Both the position numbers and the translations under genes were made by a program. From Actinomycetota bacterium (GTDB lineage: Bacteria; Actinomycetota; Humimicrobiia; Humimicrobiales; Humimicrobiaceae), in assembly GCA_003155275.1 (NCBI GenBank), contig PMCC01000028.1, positions 1 to 14,589 of the forward strand: a stretch of 14,589 nt of DNA. Reading direction: 5' to 3'. The notes beneath the pieces were generated by a model. It had not been told where the DNA came from and searched no databases. It was given only the letters and a program-made list of their open reading frames with translations. Below are positions 1-7,322 of this stretch, piece after piece (the first letter of the stretch is position 1; the number at the start of each line of letters is the position of its first letter).

Positions 1-39
1 TGGAATTAAGTGCAATATCATACATTGCACTTAATTCCA
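1..39. repeat. Perfect 16-bp inverted repeat at the window edge
   Basis: Bases 1-16 (TGGAATTAAGTGCAAT) are the exact reverse complement of 24-39, with a 7-base spacer. The inner arm encodes conserved MELSA residues of the alcohol dehydrogenase. The outer arm replaces the expected AHG metal-ligand codons. A fold-back at a contig end (chimera or assembly-graph artefact) explains this better than a biological hairpin. Confidence 0.9.
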
Positions 40-862
40 TACCTACCCTGTGGGATACAAAATCCCATCCTCTGCCCATTCCAATCAAATCATTATGAGC
101 AACTGAACCTGCCCACATTATTTCCGCCCTTGCATCATAATTGCCTGGCTCTTTAAATACGACAGGACCATTTTTAATGACTGATTTCATTACTGCTTCA
201 CATAATTTGTCTGATAAATCCACATTTGTTGTCCTTGAAAAATACCTTTCCATTACATGGGCAAGTATATCTACAACTCCGCAGGCAGTCTCAAATGGAG
301 GAAGGTTAAGCGTAAATTCAGGATTTAAAATTGCAAATTTCGGGCGAATAAGATCATTATTTTCATTTACTACATCTCTTTTCCACATACCATCTTCATT
401 TGTCACTACTGAATATCTGCTTGTCTCAGAACCGGCAGCAGGAATTGTTAAAATAACCCCAATTGGTAAAGCTGTTTGTGGAACAGCTTTAGATTCTGCA
501 AAATCCCAGACATCCCCACTGTATGGAACGCCTACTGCGATAGCTTTTGCTGAATCAATTACACTTCCTCCGCCGATTGCCAAAATAATATCAGCTTTTG
601 CATTTCGGCAAATCTTAATACCTTCCCTTACGTGGCTTATAACAGGATTCGGTTTAACACCCCCCTGCTCAATAACCTCAAACCCTCCATCCTTGAGCAG
701 TTTAATTACCTTATCGTAAAGGCCTGATTTTTTTATACTTCCCATTCCATAATGCAGGAATACCTTTTTTCCTCCAAGCCTCTTAATTTCAGAAGTTAAA
801 TTCTTTTCTGCTCCTTTACCAAAAATCACACGTGAAGCTCCGTCAAATGTAAAATTTTCCAT
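1..862 (-). CDS. Iron-containing alcohol dehydrogenase, butanol dehydrogenase (BdhA/YqhD) type, 3'-truncated
   Basis: This would be an NAD(P)H-dependent reductase or oxidase of short-chain aldehydes and alcohols in the cytoplasm. The 287 visible codons start at ATG 862, five bases after AGGAGG (868-873). The nucleotide-binding motif GGGS is at residues 97-100. Metal ligands are visible at D198, H202 (VVDILAH) and H271 (FVSHRVGMELSAMYDIA). In YqhD the third and fourth ligand histidines are 14 residues apart, so H285 is expected here in an AHG motif. Instead the frame reads A-L-N-S, exactly where a perfect inverted repeat begins (positions 1-39). The family is about 385-390 residues long, so roughly 100 are missing. 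It is the last gene of the transporter group, 29 bases behind the HbpS-like gene. The family call is firm; the substrate is unknown. It may reduce an aldehyde produced by this pathway (inference). Confidence 0.9.
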   Translation of the reverse strand, partial: MENFTFDGASRVIFGKGAEKNLTSEIKRLGGKKVFLHYGMGSIKKSGLYDKVIKLLKDGGFEVIEQGGVKPNPVISHVREGIKICRNAKADIILAIGGGSVIDSAKAIAVGVPYSGDVWDFAESKAVPQTALPIGVILTIPAAGSETSRYSVVTNEDGMWKRDVVNENNDLIRPKFAILNPEFTLNLPPFETACGVVDILAHVMERYFSRTTNVDLSDKLCEAVMKSVIKNGPVVFKEPGNYDARAEIMWAGSVAHNDLIGMGRGWDFVSHRVGMELSAMYDIALNS

Positions 863-891
863 TATTGCCTCCTATTTTTAATACCAAATCC

Positions 892-1320
892 TTATTTCGT
901 TAAATATCCCATTGCTTTTAAACCAATAAGCGCAATCTCTTCATCCTGTTCCTGAGTGCCCCCGCTTACCCCTACTGCACCCATGGGGTTTTTTGATTCT
1001 GGTTTAAAGTATACAGGAATTCCACCTTTAAAGCCTGTCTCACAGGCGCCTGCCCAATATGATGATTCTATTTTTAGCTCAAGAATGAGCTTATGCGCAT
1101 TTCCTGTTGAATCCTTAAGGCTTACCGCAGTAGTGGCTTTTGCTCTTGAAAGGTTTATTGAATGAATCTTTGTATCATCCATTTTTGCAAGCAAGATAAT
1201 ATTATTTGCGCAATCAACCATACAGAAACAAAGATCAATTTCCAGTTGTCTTGCTTTCTCTTCCATTGCTGTTAAAGCTTTTTTTGCGTCAGCGAATGTT
1301 AAGGTTTCCATGTTTTTCAT
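892..1320 (-). CDS. GlcG/HbpS-like protein (heme-binding/PduO C-terminal-like domain family)
   Basis: This is a 142-residue single-domain protein of the GlcG/HbpS/PduO-C family (DUF336). Visible family signatures are the N-terminal LTFADAKKAL helix, the MVDCANNIILLAKMD strand pair, SRAKATTAVSL, a GGIPVYF segment, and the closing GAVGVSGGTQEQDEEIALIGL. Members bind heme or corrinoid, or act as small accessory proteins in glycolate, diol and polyol operons. None has a well-defined enzymatic role, so no reaction is assigned. The start at 1320 follows AAGGGA. A second Met at residue 4 (METL) is also possible. There is no signal peptide, so it is probably cytoplasmic. It lies between the VOC gene and the alcohol dehydrogenase. 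Its start codon overlaps the stop of a short orphan reading frame (ATGA, 1317-1320). Confidence 0.85.
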   Translation of the reverse strand: MKNMETLTFADAKKALTAMEEKARQLEIDLCFCMVDCANNIILLAKMDDTKIHSINLSRAKATTAVSLKDSTGNAHKLILELKIESSYWAGACETGFKGGIPVYFKPESKNPMGAVGVSGGTQEQDEEIALIGLKAMGYLTK

Positions 1321-1433
1321 TTGCTTCCCTTAATTAGTATATTAAATTTAATTTGAATTTTTTTCTCTTCCAATAATTCTACGTTATAAACTTGTATAAG
1401 AGGTCCAATACCTCCGACTCTTCCTAATATCTT
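1317..1433 (-). pseudogene. Possible coding remnant upstream of the HbpS-like gene
   Basis: This reading frame of 38 sense codons has no start codon, but its composition looks protein-like (LGRVGGIGPLIQVYNVELL). It ends in TGA overlapping the next ATG as ATGA, an arrangement typical of translationally coupled genes. It may be the tail of a gene whose front was deleted, or chance. It was not recognised as any family. Confidence 0.25.
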
Positions 1434-1466
1434 TCAATTTTTTCATAAAAACTCTATCAAAATAAA

Positions 1467-1970
1467 TTATTTTGGTTCTGGAAAAATTTTATGGGGTGCT
1501 CCTATATCTTTACAGTTTCCTATTTCCCATATAACTCCAAATTCTTTTTGTGTATCCAGAAACACATGCCAATCTTCCTCCTTATATCTGCCTTCCTGTA
1601 ATATATAGATCCCTTTTTTTGCAAACATTTCTTTGGCTTTAGGTATATCTGGAAAATACATCTTCAAATGGTGTACCCCTTCCCCTCTTGTCTCGAGCCA
1701 ATCCCTGTGTATTCCAAGGCCATAAATCGGTTGTGTAATCTCATACTGAATAGGGCCTATTTGTGCAAGGGCCAATCTGAACGCAGTTTCAACTTTTACT
1801 CCCTTATAATAACAGCTGTGAAGTTCCGGGGGGAAAAACTCCCATATATACCATGGTCCAAAACCAAATTTATTCCAGTACCTCTCTATTGTTTTTTCCA
1901 GGTTCCAGGATACTTCACAAATCTGGTTTATTTTAGCTTCTTGCCATTTGACATCTAAATCTTCTAACAT
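1467..1970 (-). CDS. VOC (glyoxalase/methylmalonyl-CoA epimerase fold) family protein
   Basis: This 167-residue protein of the vicinal-oxygen-chelate superfamily has two beta-alpha-beta-beta-beta repeats. The first carries QICEVSWNLEKTIERYWNKFG and FGPWYIW (residues 16-42). The second carries GEGVHHLKMYFPDIPKAKEMF (96-116) and ends with GVIWEI. Probable metal ligands are Q16 (histidine in many relatives), H101 of the GVHHL motif and E149. VOC members isomerise, epimerise or open small oxygenated substrates. Which of these applies cannot be read from the sequence, but its place right behind the sugar-transporter permease suggests a step on the imported compound (inference). Start ATG 1970 follows AAAGGAGC, which immediately trails the permease stop codon, so the gene is cotranscribed. 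No signal peptide is seen. Confidence 0.85.
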   Translation of the reverse strand: MLEDLDVKWQEAKINQICEVSWNLEKTIERYWNKFGFGPWYIWEFFPPELHSCYYKGVKVETAFRLALAQIGPIQYEITQPIYGLGIHRDWLETRGEGVHHLKMYFPDIPKAKEMFAKKGIYILQEGRYKEEDWHVFLDTQKEFGVIWEIGNCKDIGAPHKIFPEPK

Positions 1971-1987
1971 ATATACTTAGGCTCCTT

Positions 1988-2989
1988 TCAAAGACTGGGT
2001 ATTTGTTTTCTTAAGCGCTTGGAATACCTGTCGCCTATATAATTTATAACCATTACCAATAAAAGCATTGCACCCCAAATGACATTTTTAAAGAAAGAAC
2101 TGGCTCCCAGGATATTAAACCCGCTCTGTAATATCTGCAACAATGCAAGGGCCAAAACAATTCCTGTCAATGTGCCGAAGCCGCCATTCGGATTGATTCC
2201 TCCCAAGACAGCAACCAAGACCGCAGGAAGCACTAATGTATATCCATAATCCGAACGGGCCGAATTGACTCTGGCTATCATTAAAATTGATGCCAGGCCT
2301 GCTAATAATCCGGAAGTCATATATACCCTTATCAATACACTTTCACTGTTTATTCCTGAAAATCGTGCAGCTAAAGGATTAGAACCAAGCATATAGATAT
2401 TATACCCGAACAAGGTCCTTCCAAGAATAAGCCCCAAAATAAGTACTACTGCAATAAAAATATATAAGACAAAAGGAACCTTTAAAGGATGCGCGGTTCC
2501 AATTTTTAAGAAAAGGTCAGGAAATCCAACAATACCTTTGCCTTTTGTTATTATTACCCCGAGGCCGCCAAATAGACCTTGCGTGCCAAGAGTTGCAAGT
2601 ATTGGTGTTATGCCCATTTTAGCAACCAGAAGCCCATTGATTGTCCCGCATATCATTCCCACTGCACATGCTGCAAGTATTGCCAGAATTATTACTGTTA
2701 TGATTTTTGTCAGACCTGCGCCACTATTTGCCCCCGCAAAATTAAAAAGTATTGTAGCTGCAGTTATTGCTGCCAGGTTTGCAGTTGCAACAACAGATAA
2801 ATCAATGCCTCCTGTCAGCATACAAAAAGTGATTCCCAAAGCAAGCAACCCAAATTCAGGTATCTGAACTGTCATTGATTGAAAGTTTCTTAAGGAAAAA
2901 AATATCTTAGGCTCCAAAATTGTCATAATTAAAAAAGCAAAAACAGTTATAATCAACAAACTAAATACTTTTTTATTTCTGTATATCAA
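1988..2989 (-). CDS. Ribose-type ABC transporter permease (RbsC/LsrD-like), second permease
   Basis: This is an integral membrane permease of the BPD_transp_2 family (carbohydrate importers CUT2), 333 residues with about nine or ten hydrophobic segments. Signature stretches are LTGGIDLSV (residues about 59-67), KMGITPILATLGTQGLFGG, GRTLFGYNIYMLGSNPLAARFSGIN (the cytoplasmic loop that contacts the ATPase), and VLVAVLGGINPNGGFGTLTG. The start is a TTG at 2987-2989, not an ATG. An AGGAGG lies five bases upstream and decides it. It is a clear paralog of the preceding permease, so the importer probably works with a heterodimeric channel, as LsrC/LsrD do. The gene follows the first permease by 42 bases and precedes the VOC gene by 17. 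Confidence 0.94.
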   Translation of the reverse strand: MIYRNKKVFSLLIITVFAFLIMTILEPKIFFSLRNFQSMTVQIPEFGLLALGITFCMLTGGIDLSVVATANLAAITAATILFNFAGANSGAGLTKIITVIILAILAACAVGMICGTINGLLVAKMGITPILATLGTQGLFGGLGVIITKGKGIVGFPDLFLKIGTAHPLKVPFVLYIFIAVVLILGLILGRTLFGYNIYMLGSNPLAARFSGINSESVLIRVYMTSGLLAGLASILMIARVNSARSDYGYTLVLPAVLVAVLGGINPNGGFGTLTGIVLALALLQILQSGFNILGASSFFKNVIWGAMLLLVMVINYIGDRYSKRLRKQIPSL

Positions 2990-3031
2990 AAAAACCTCCT
3001 AAAACTAATTACCAAATTATATTGAAACCAC

Positions 3032-4039
3032 TCAGGCAACATCAAGGACTCTGGTTTCTCTGTCTTTCCGTTTTTGTCGATATGCTGTAATGCTTACGCT
3101 GATTACTATTATTGCGCCAATAACAGCTTGTTGAAAATATTGCGGGACTTTCATAAAAACAAGGCTTGTATTTAATATGGTGATGATGGATACCCCGATA
3201 ACAGTTCCGATTATGGAACCTCTTCCACCCATAATGCTTGCGCCCCCTAAAACAACTGCGGCAATTATTGTAAGCTCATTTCCTACCAGGTTTAAGGGGT
3301 CTATATACCTCAGGTACGAACCAAACATCAAACCTGCAATACCAGCCATGAAACCAACATAACAATAAATAAAAAACTGTATTCTTAAAATATTAAATCC
3401 TGCCCTTTTTGCGGCTTCACGATTTCCACCCATTGCCTTAATGCTTCTGCCAAGAGTCGTATACTTTAAAATAACCCAGGTCAGGATTGCAAAAAAAGCG
3501 AAAATGAAGCCAAATATCGATAACTCAATTACGGAACCCTTTGCGGTTACTATTCTAAAAATAGCAAATTTTCCAAAATTAACGATTGAAGTCGGCGGAT
3601 CTGAAATTACAGTCTGCTTTGTCGCCTGGAGATAGCTCATCAGGCCGCCCTGGAAAGCGGAGAGGGTTCCTAAGGTGGTTATAAGCGTAGGGATTTTGAA
3701 TACCCCGATAAAAAGCGCATTAATGGCTCCTAACAATATCCCTACAAGCCCTGCTACCAGTAATGCTATAAAAATATTATTTAAGCCTGTTAATATTAGA
3801 GTGTATACTCCAATATACATTCCTACAACAGCAATGGCCGTAAATGAAACATCGATACCTCCTGATAAGAGAACCAGGAAAAACCCGATGGCCAGTATGC
3901 CTTCATAAGAATGCCCTTTAAGCAAGTCAAAAAAGTTTTCCAGTGTAAAAAAACTGCGGTTGAAACTTGTTATAATAATGATTAAAGCAATCATTATAAA
4001 AAATATATAAATCTCATTTTGCTTAAAAATTTTTCTCAT
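3032..4039 (-). CDS. Ribose-type ABC transporter permease (RbsC/LsrC-like), first permease
   Basis: This is the membrane permease partner of the ATPase and the second permease, 335 residues from the preferred start. Family signatures are LLSGGIDVSFTAIAVVGMYIG, FKIPTLITTLGTLSAFQGG, the coupling loop TTLGRSIKAMGGNREAAKRAGFN, and VVLGGASIMGGRGSIIGT near the C terminus, followed by a basic tail (RQKRKDRETR). The frame is open back to a TTG at 4121-4123. That start would overlap the ATPase gene by 41 bases and add 28 polar residues absent from the sister permease. ATG 4039 gives a length matching the paralog and the family, though its ribosome binding site is weak (GATGGA). It lies 43 bases after the ATPase stop. 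The family call is secure; the transported sugar is not determined. Confidence 0.93.
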   Translation of the reverse strand: MRKIFKQNEIYIFFIMIALIIIITSFNRSFFTLENFFDLLKGHSYEGILAIGFFLVLLSGGIDVSFTAIAVVGMYIGVYTLILTGLNNIFIALLVAGLVGILLGAINALFIGVFKIPTLITTLGTLSAFQGGLMSYLQATKQTVISDPPTSIVNFGKFAIFRIVTAKGSVIELSIFGFIFAFFAILTWVILKYTTLGRSIKAMGGNREAAKRAGFNILRIQFFIYCYVGFMAGIAGLMFGSYLRYIDPLNLVGNELTIIAAVVLGGASIMGGRGSIIGTVIGVSIITILNTSLVFMKVPQYFQQAVIGAIIVISVSITAYRQKRKDRETRVLDVA

Positions 4040-4082
4040 TTTTATTCCATCTTCTAATGTTAAAGAATTATAATTAAACTTT

Positions 4083-5606
4083 TTAGATGCTAACCTTTTC
4101 TGGTTGTTTTGGTATCGACTCAATGACTATCTTATTTAATTCTTCTTCTGTTATACAATCTGATTCAAGTTCTTTTACTATCCTTCCATGCCTCATAACT
4201 AATATGCGGTTACTGTTCTGGAGAGCTTCCGGTATCTCATCAGAGATTATTATTATCCCTATACCTTTATTTGCCAGATTCCTGATTATCTGATGGATAT
4301 CACTTTTGGAGCCGACATCTATTCCGACCGTGGGGCCGTCAAGAATGAAAATCTTTGGATTTGCAGCAATCCATTTTGCCACTACCACCTTTTGCTGATT
4401 GCCGCCGGATAGGCTCTGGACTGGCAGTTCAAGTGACGGCGTTTTTATATTCAGGTCTTTTGATAATTTTTCAATGTCAGTTCTAAGTTTTTTTCTTTGA
4501 ATAAGACCAGACTTTATGTAATTTTTAAGTATTATTACTGATAAATTTTCCTCTATTTCTTTTTCTATAAACAATCCTTCAGAAAGCCTATCTTCAGGAA
4601 GGTAGCAAATGCCATATTCTATTGCTTCGCCAGGATTATCGATTACAACCTTTTCCCCATCAATGAATAATTCGCCGGAATCAGGTTTGTTAAGGCCAAA
4701 AATTGCAGTTGCCAATTCTGAACGTCCTGACCCAAGAAGGCCTATGATACCCAAGATTTCTCCGGAATATAGTTTTAAATTGATATCCAGAAAATTTCCT
4801 TTTTTTGTAAAGTTCTTTAGCTCCAGCAATGGTTTCCCGGAATCCTGTTTAATTTCACATTTAAATTTTGTAGCGACCAGCTTTTTCCCGGTCATATAAA
4901 ATACAAGTTTTTCATTATCCAGTTCCTCCGCTTTAAAATCCCCGACTTTTTTGCCGTCACGGAGTATTGCAATTTTATCTGATATTATAAAAACTTCTGA
5001 AAGCTTGTGGCTGATAAATAATACTGATATGCCTTGCGCCTTTAAATCCAGGATGATCTTAAAAAGGTTTTCCACTTCATTTTTGGTAAGCGCAGTAGTT
5101 GGTTCATCCATTATTATAAGTTTTGCCTCATGAGTCAAAGCCCTGCAAATAGCAACTATCTGCCTGTTTGCCACAGAAAGGTCCTCTACCAAATCGTCGG
5201 GATTTATGGCTTTACCTATGCTTTTTAGTTCTTTTTCTGCTATATCCCTTACTTCTCTCCAGTTAATGAATTTTTCCTTTTTTTCAATTCTTTGATTGAG
5301 TGAAATATTTTCACCTACAGACAAGTTCGGAAACAATGCCAGGTCCTGGTAAATGACCTGGATCCCTTCCCTCATTGAATCAATTGCATTCAGCTTTTTA
5401 TAAAGCTTTCCGTTAATCGATATATCACCTGAGTCAGGGGATTCAACGCCTGAAATGATCTTGATCAATGTAGATTTTCCTGAACCATTTTCACCGACAA
5501 GACAATGTATCTCTCCCTTGTTTATTACAAGGTCAACATTGTCCAAAGCCTGCACAGCTCCAAATCTTTTGCTTATGTTTTTAACAGATATAATTTCTTC
5601 ATTCAT
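4083..5606 (-). CDS. Ribose-type ABC transporter ATP-binding protein with two ATPase domains (RbsA/XylG/LsrA-like)
   Basis: This cytoplasmic ATPase energises the importer and has the normal 507-residue two-domain length. Domain 1 has Walker A GENGSGKST (38-46), Q-loop YQDL (86-89), signature LSVANRQ (143-149), Walker B LIIMDEPT (163-170) and switch H200. Domain 2 has the degenerate P-loop GLLGSGRS (289-296) usual for this family, PEDR (337-340), and signature LSGGNQQK (399-406). Its Walker B is ILDGPTVGID, where glycine 424 replaces the usual catalytic glutamate. Only one fully catalytic site is therefore expected. Start ATG 5606 has no recognisable Shine-Dalgarno, unlike its neighbours, so translation is probably weak. 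Together with the upstream hairpin this should keep ATPase levels below those of the binding protein. Confidence 0.95.
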   Translation of the reverse strand: MNEEIISVKNISKRFGAVQALDNVDLVINKGEIHCLVGENGSGKSTLIKIISGVESPDSGDISINGKLYKKLNAIDSMREGIQVIYQDLALFPNLSVGENISLNQRIEKKEKFINWREVRDIAEKELKSIGKAINPDDLVEDLSVANRQIVAICRALTHEAKLIIMDEPTTALTKNEVENLFKIILDLKAQGISVLFISHKLSEVFIISDKIAILRDGKKVGDFKAEELDNEKLVFYMTGKKLVATKFKCEIKQDSGKPLLELKNFTKKGNFLDINLKLYSGEILGIIGLLGSGRSELATAIFGLNKPDSGELFIDGEKVVIDNPGEAIEYGICYLPEDRLSEGLFIEKEIEENLSVIILKNYIKSGLIQRKKLRTDIEKLSKDLNIKTPSLELPVQSLSGGNQQKVVVAKWIAANPKIFILDGPTVGIDVGSKSDIHQIIRNLANKGIGIIIISDEIPEALQNSNRILVMRHGRIVKELESDCITEEELNKIVIESIPKQPEKVSI

Positions 5607-5710
5607 AATGTTTGATGTAATAATTATTTAACTTTATTTATTTTAATAATAAAGATGCCAAAATAAAAAAATCAATGATGTATTCAAAAAGACAATCTAA
5701 AAACTAAATT

Positions 5711-5739
5711 ATTATAATTTTATTATCAATAAGAAACAA
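5711..5739 (-). promoter_or_regulatory. Possible secondary sigma-A promoter for the ATPase/permease genes
   Basis: Reading the minus strand, TTGTTT (5739-5734) and TATAAT (5716-5711) are separated by 17 bases, about 105 bases upstream of the ATPase start. The whole stretch 5607-5804 is extremely AT-rich and holds no coding signal, so a chance match is quite possible. Confidence 0.35.
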
Positions 5740-5804
5740 TAAAAATAATAAAATAACACGATAAAATAATTTTAATGAAACTTAAGCATAAAAATCTTAT
5801 TCTC

Positions 5805-5846
5805 AATTTTAGTTGGCTAGGGATTTCTCCCTAACCAACTAAAATT
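5805..5846 (-). promoter_or_regulatory. Strong stem-loop between binding-protein and ATPase genes (attenuating or mRNA-stabilising)
   Basis: Arms 5828-5846 and 5805-5823 pair over 19 positions. On the minus-strand transcript the only non-Watson-Crick position is a U-G wobble. The loop is GAAA, a GNRA tetraloop. The stem starts 32 bases after the stop codon of the binding-protein gene. The base of the stem is A/U-rich but no clean U-tract follows it, so it is not a textbook terminator. The likely role is to protect the 3' end of the abundant binding-protein mRNA or to reduce read-through into the ATPase gene, as is common in sugar ABC operons (inference). Confidence 0.8.
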
Positions 5847-5878
5847 TCACGATATGAGAAAATGACTTTTCTCAAATC

Positions 5879-7081
5879 TTATTGCTGTTTCCAACCATAG
5901 TCAGCAAATTTCTGATACCATTCATCAACGTTTTTGTCATCGATTCTTACCTGGCCGGTACCGAATATTACGTTACCACCGTTGGAATTTGTGATAATGT
6001 CAAGTGTTTCATATCCCGGGTTCTTTGAACCGTCAGGCTTTACAACTGCATCGCCTTTCATGGGTGCTTTGCCTAACCAAGTATTTAATGCAACATATCC
6101 AAGGGCATAGCCAACCTGATAAGGATCCCAGAAATAACCGACACCAAAGTTTCCGGTTTTTAGATACTTACCAATAGTGATCGGGAGCCCTGTGCCTACG
6201 AAGAATAATTTTCCTGCAAGACCTTTTTCTTCAATTGCGACACCTGCAGCTGCACCGGTTGTCATCGGGCTGCCGATAACAAGTGACAGGTCAGGATAGG
6301 TCTTTATGTATTCCAATATCTTATCATGAGCAATACTCTGATCTTCTTTTTCCTCAAATCTGTCAGAACCTTTGTTGTATCCTAACAAATCTTTAAAATC
6401 AGGAGCATTCTTCTGCTGGTAAGCAAGTTCTGCATCAACCCAGAGGTTATGAGATACAGAGGTCAGGAAACCAACTGATGCTACATATCCGCCTTTACCG
6501 CCTGTAAGCTTGATACCATCTGTCATGATAGACTGGCCGAATACTTCGTTGCTCATTGCTTCAATATCAAATGAAACATTCTTGAAGCTTGAACCTTCAT
6601 GGCCAAAAGTCAAAATACCAGCCTGGTTTGCTTTCTGGAACACAGGCTCGATTGATGCTGGATCATTGGGGCATACTGCAATTGCCTGGACGCCCTTTGA
6701 TATATAATCTTCAACCATCTGAGCTTGAAGTGCTGCATCAGCTTTAGGTGGTCCAACAACTGAAGCTTTAAAACCGTAATCTTTTGCTGCCTGCTCCAAA
6801 CCAAGTCTTTCAACATCAAACCATGGAATACCATCAGCTTTAACGATAAATACGATTTCAAAATCTGCTGCCTTCTTTTCACCTGCTGCTGCTGTTGTTG
6901 CTGCAGCTGCTGTAGTTGCTGCAGCTGCTGTTGTTGCTGCTGCTGTAGTTGCTGCTGCTGTAGTTGCTGCAGCTCCAGTTGTTGTGGCTGTCGTTGTACC
7001 TGTCTGGCAACCTACGCTCATAAACAGTGTAAACGATATAACCAGCACCACTGACACTAATATAATTAGTGTTTTTTTCAT
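5879..7081 (-). CDS. Sugar ABC transporter substrate-binding lipoprotein (periplasmic-binding-protein type 1, ribose/AI-2-like)
   Basis: This is the extracytoplasmic ligand receptor of the importer, 400 residues. Residues 1-24 are a lipoprotein signal peptide (KK, then a long hydrophobic run, then lipobox SVGC) with the acylated cysteine at 25. Residues 26-68 are a low-complexity Thr/Ala tether made of repeated AATTAA/ATTAAA units. The binding domain begins about residue 74 (FEIVFIVKADGIPWFDVERLG) and shows family features such as DYISKGVQAIAVCPNDPASIEPVFQKA, IMTDGIKLTGGKGG, SPMTTGAAAGVAIEEKGL and FWDPYQVGYALGYVALN. Start ATG 7081 follows AAGGAGGA. The overall pattern suggests ribose, AI-2 or rhamnose-type binders, but the ligand cannot be named. 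It is preceded by its own promoter and followed by a hairpin, as expected for the most highly expressed subunit. Confidence 0.94.
   Translation of the reverse strand: MKKTLIILVSVVLVISFTLFMSVGCQTGTTTATTTGAAATTAAATTAAATTAAAATTAAAATTAAAGEKKAADFEIVFIVKADGIPWFDVERLGLEQAAKDYGFKASVVGPPKADAALQAQMVEDYISKGVQAIAVCPNDPASIEPVFQKANQAGILTFGHEGSSFKNVSFDIEAMSNEVFGQSIMTDGIKLTGGKGGYVASVGFLTSVSHNLWVDAELAYQQKNAPDFKDLLGYNKGSDRFEEKEDQSIAHDKILEYIKTYPDLSLVIGSPMTTGAAAGVAIEEKGLAGKLFFVGTGLPITIGKYLKTGNFGVGYFWDPYQVGYALGYVALNTWLGKAPMKGDAVVKPDGSKNPGYETLDIITNSNGGNVIFGTGQVRIDDKNVDEWYQKFADYGWKQQ
6881..6970 (-). repeat. Trinucleotide-rich degenerate tandem repeat encoding the Ala/Thr tether
   Basis: The codons GCA, ACA, ACT and GCT repeat in 12- to 15-base units inside the binding-protein gene, giving alternating Ala-Ala-(Ala)-Thr-Thr. 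Such repeats can gain or lose units by slippage, so tether length may vary between strains. The reading frame stays intact in this copy. Confidence 0.85.
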
Positions 7082-7151
7082 AACTCGTCCTCCTTCCGAA
7101 CATCTCTTTTTTTTATAATGGGAATTTTAATAAAAATTTAGAAGTTTAGCT

Positions 7152-7162
7152 TCACCTCCTTT
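7152..7162 (-). promoter_or_regulatory. Orphan Shine-Dalgarno-like sequence in the binding-protein leader
   Basis: The minus strand reads AAAGGAGGTGA, an 11-base perfect match to the anti-Shine-Dalgarno consensus, about 70 bases upstream of the real start. No ATG, GTG or TTG opens a sensible reading frame at the right distance. It could be a ribosome standby site or the relic of a lost leader gene. Confidence 0.5.
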
Positions 7163-7194
7163 GAATGTTTATAATTAGTAAAAACTAGAAACAT

Positions 7195-7224
7195 ATATTA
7201 CTACTTTCAAGTTATCGATGTCAA
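7195..7224 (-). promoter_or_regulatory. Sigma-A-type promoter of the binding-protein/ABC transporter operon
   Basis: On the minus strand a perfect -35 box TTGACA (7224-7219) is followed after 18 bases by TAATAT (7200-7195). Transcription would start near 7188, giving a leader of about 105 bases. The promoter lies between the end of the GpsA-like gene and the binding-protein gene, so the transporter can be expressed apart from the upstream catabolic genes. No obvious operator palindrome overlaps it. Confidence 0.65.
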
Positions 7225-7322
7225 TAAACTAAAGGGTATATAAATGATAAAATGCTTATTAAAAAATCACCTACCTCGATTAATTAATTATACCTGTTGT
7301 TAATTTTTATGATTCCCGAATA

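Noticed and set aside
141..719. Plus-strand open frame of 192 codons at the left end
   Set aside because: It lies opposite the clearly homologous alcohol dehydrogenase, has no ribosome binding site, and its translation is the antisense shadow of that gene.
6881..6970. Short tandem repeats that could suggest a CRISPR array
   Set aside because: The units are 12-15 bases with no spacers and lie inside a coding frame encoding an Ala/Thr tether.
6610..7103. Minus-strand alternative frames inside the binding-protein gene, including a Ser/Asn-rich one
   Set aside because: They are frame-shifted readings of the GCA/ACA repeat. The main frame is uninterrupted and carries the signal peptide and binding domain.
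7082..7322. Riboswitch in the binding-protein leader
   Set aside because: Only a tiny four-pair stem is visible and no conserved riboswitch core was recognised in the roughly 105-base leader.
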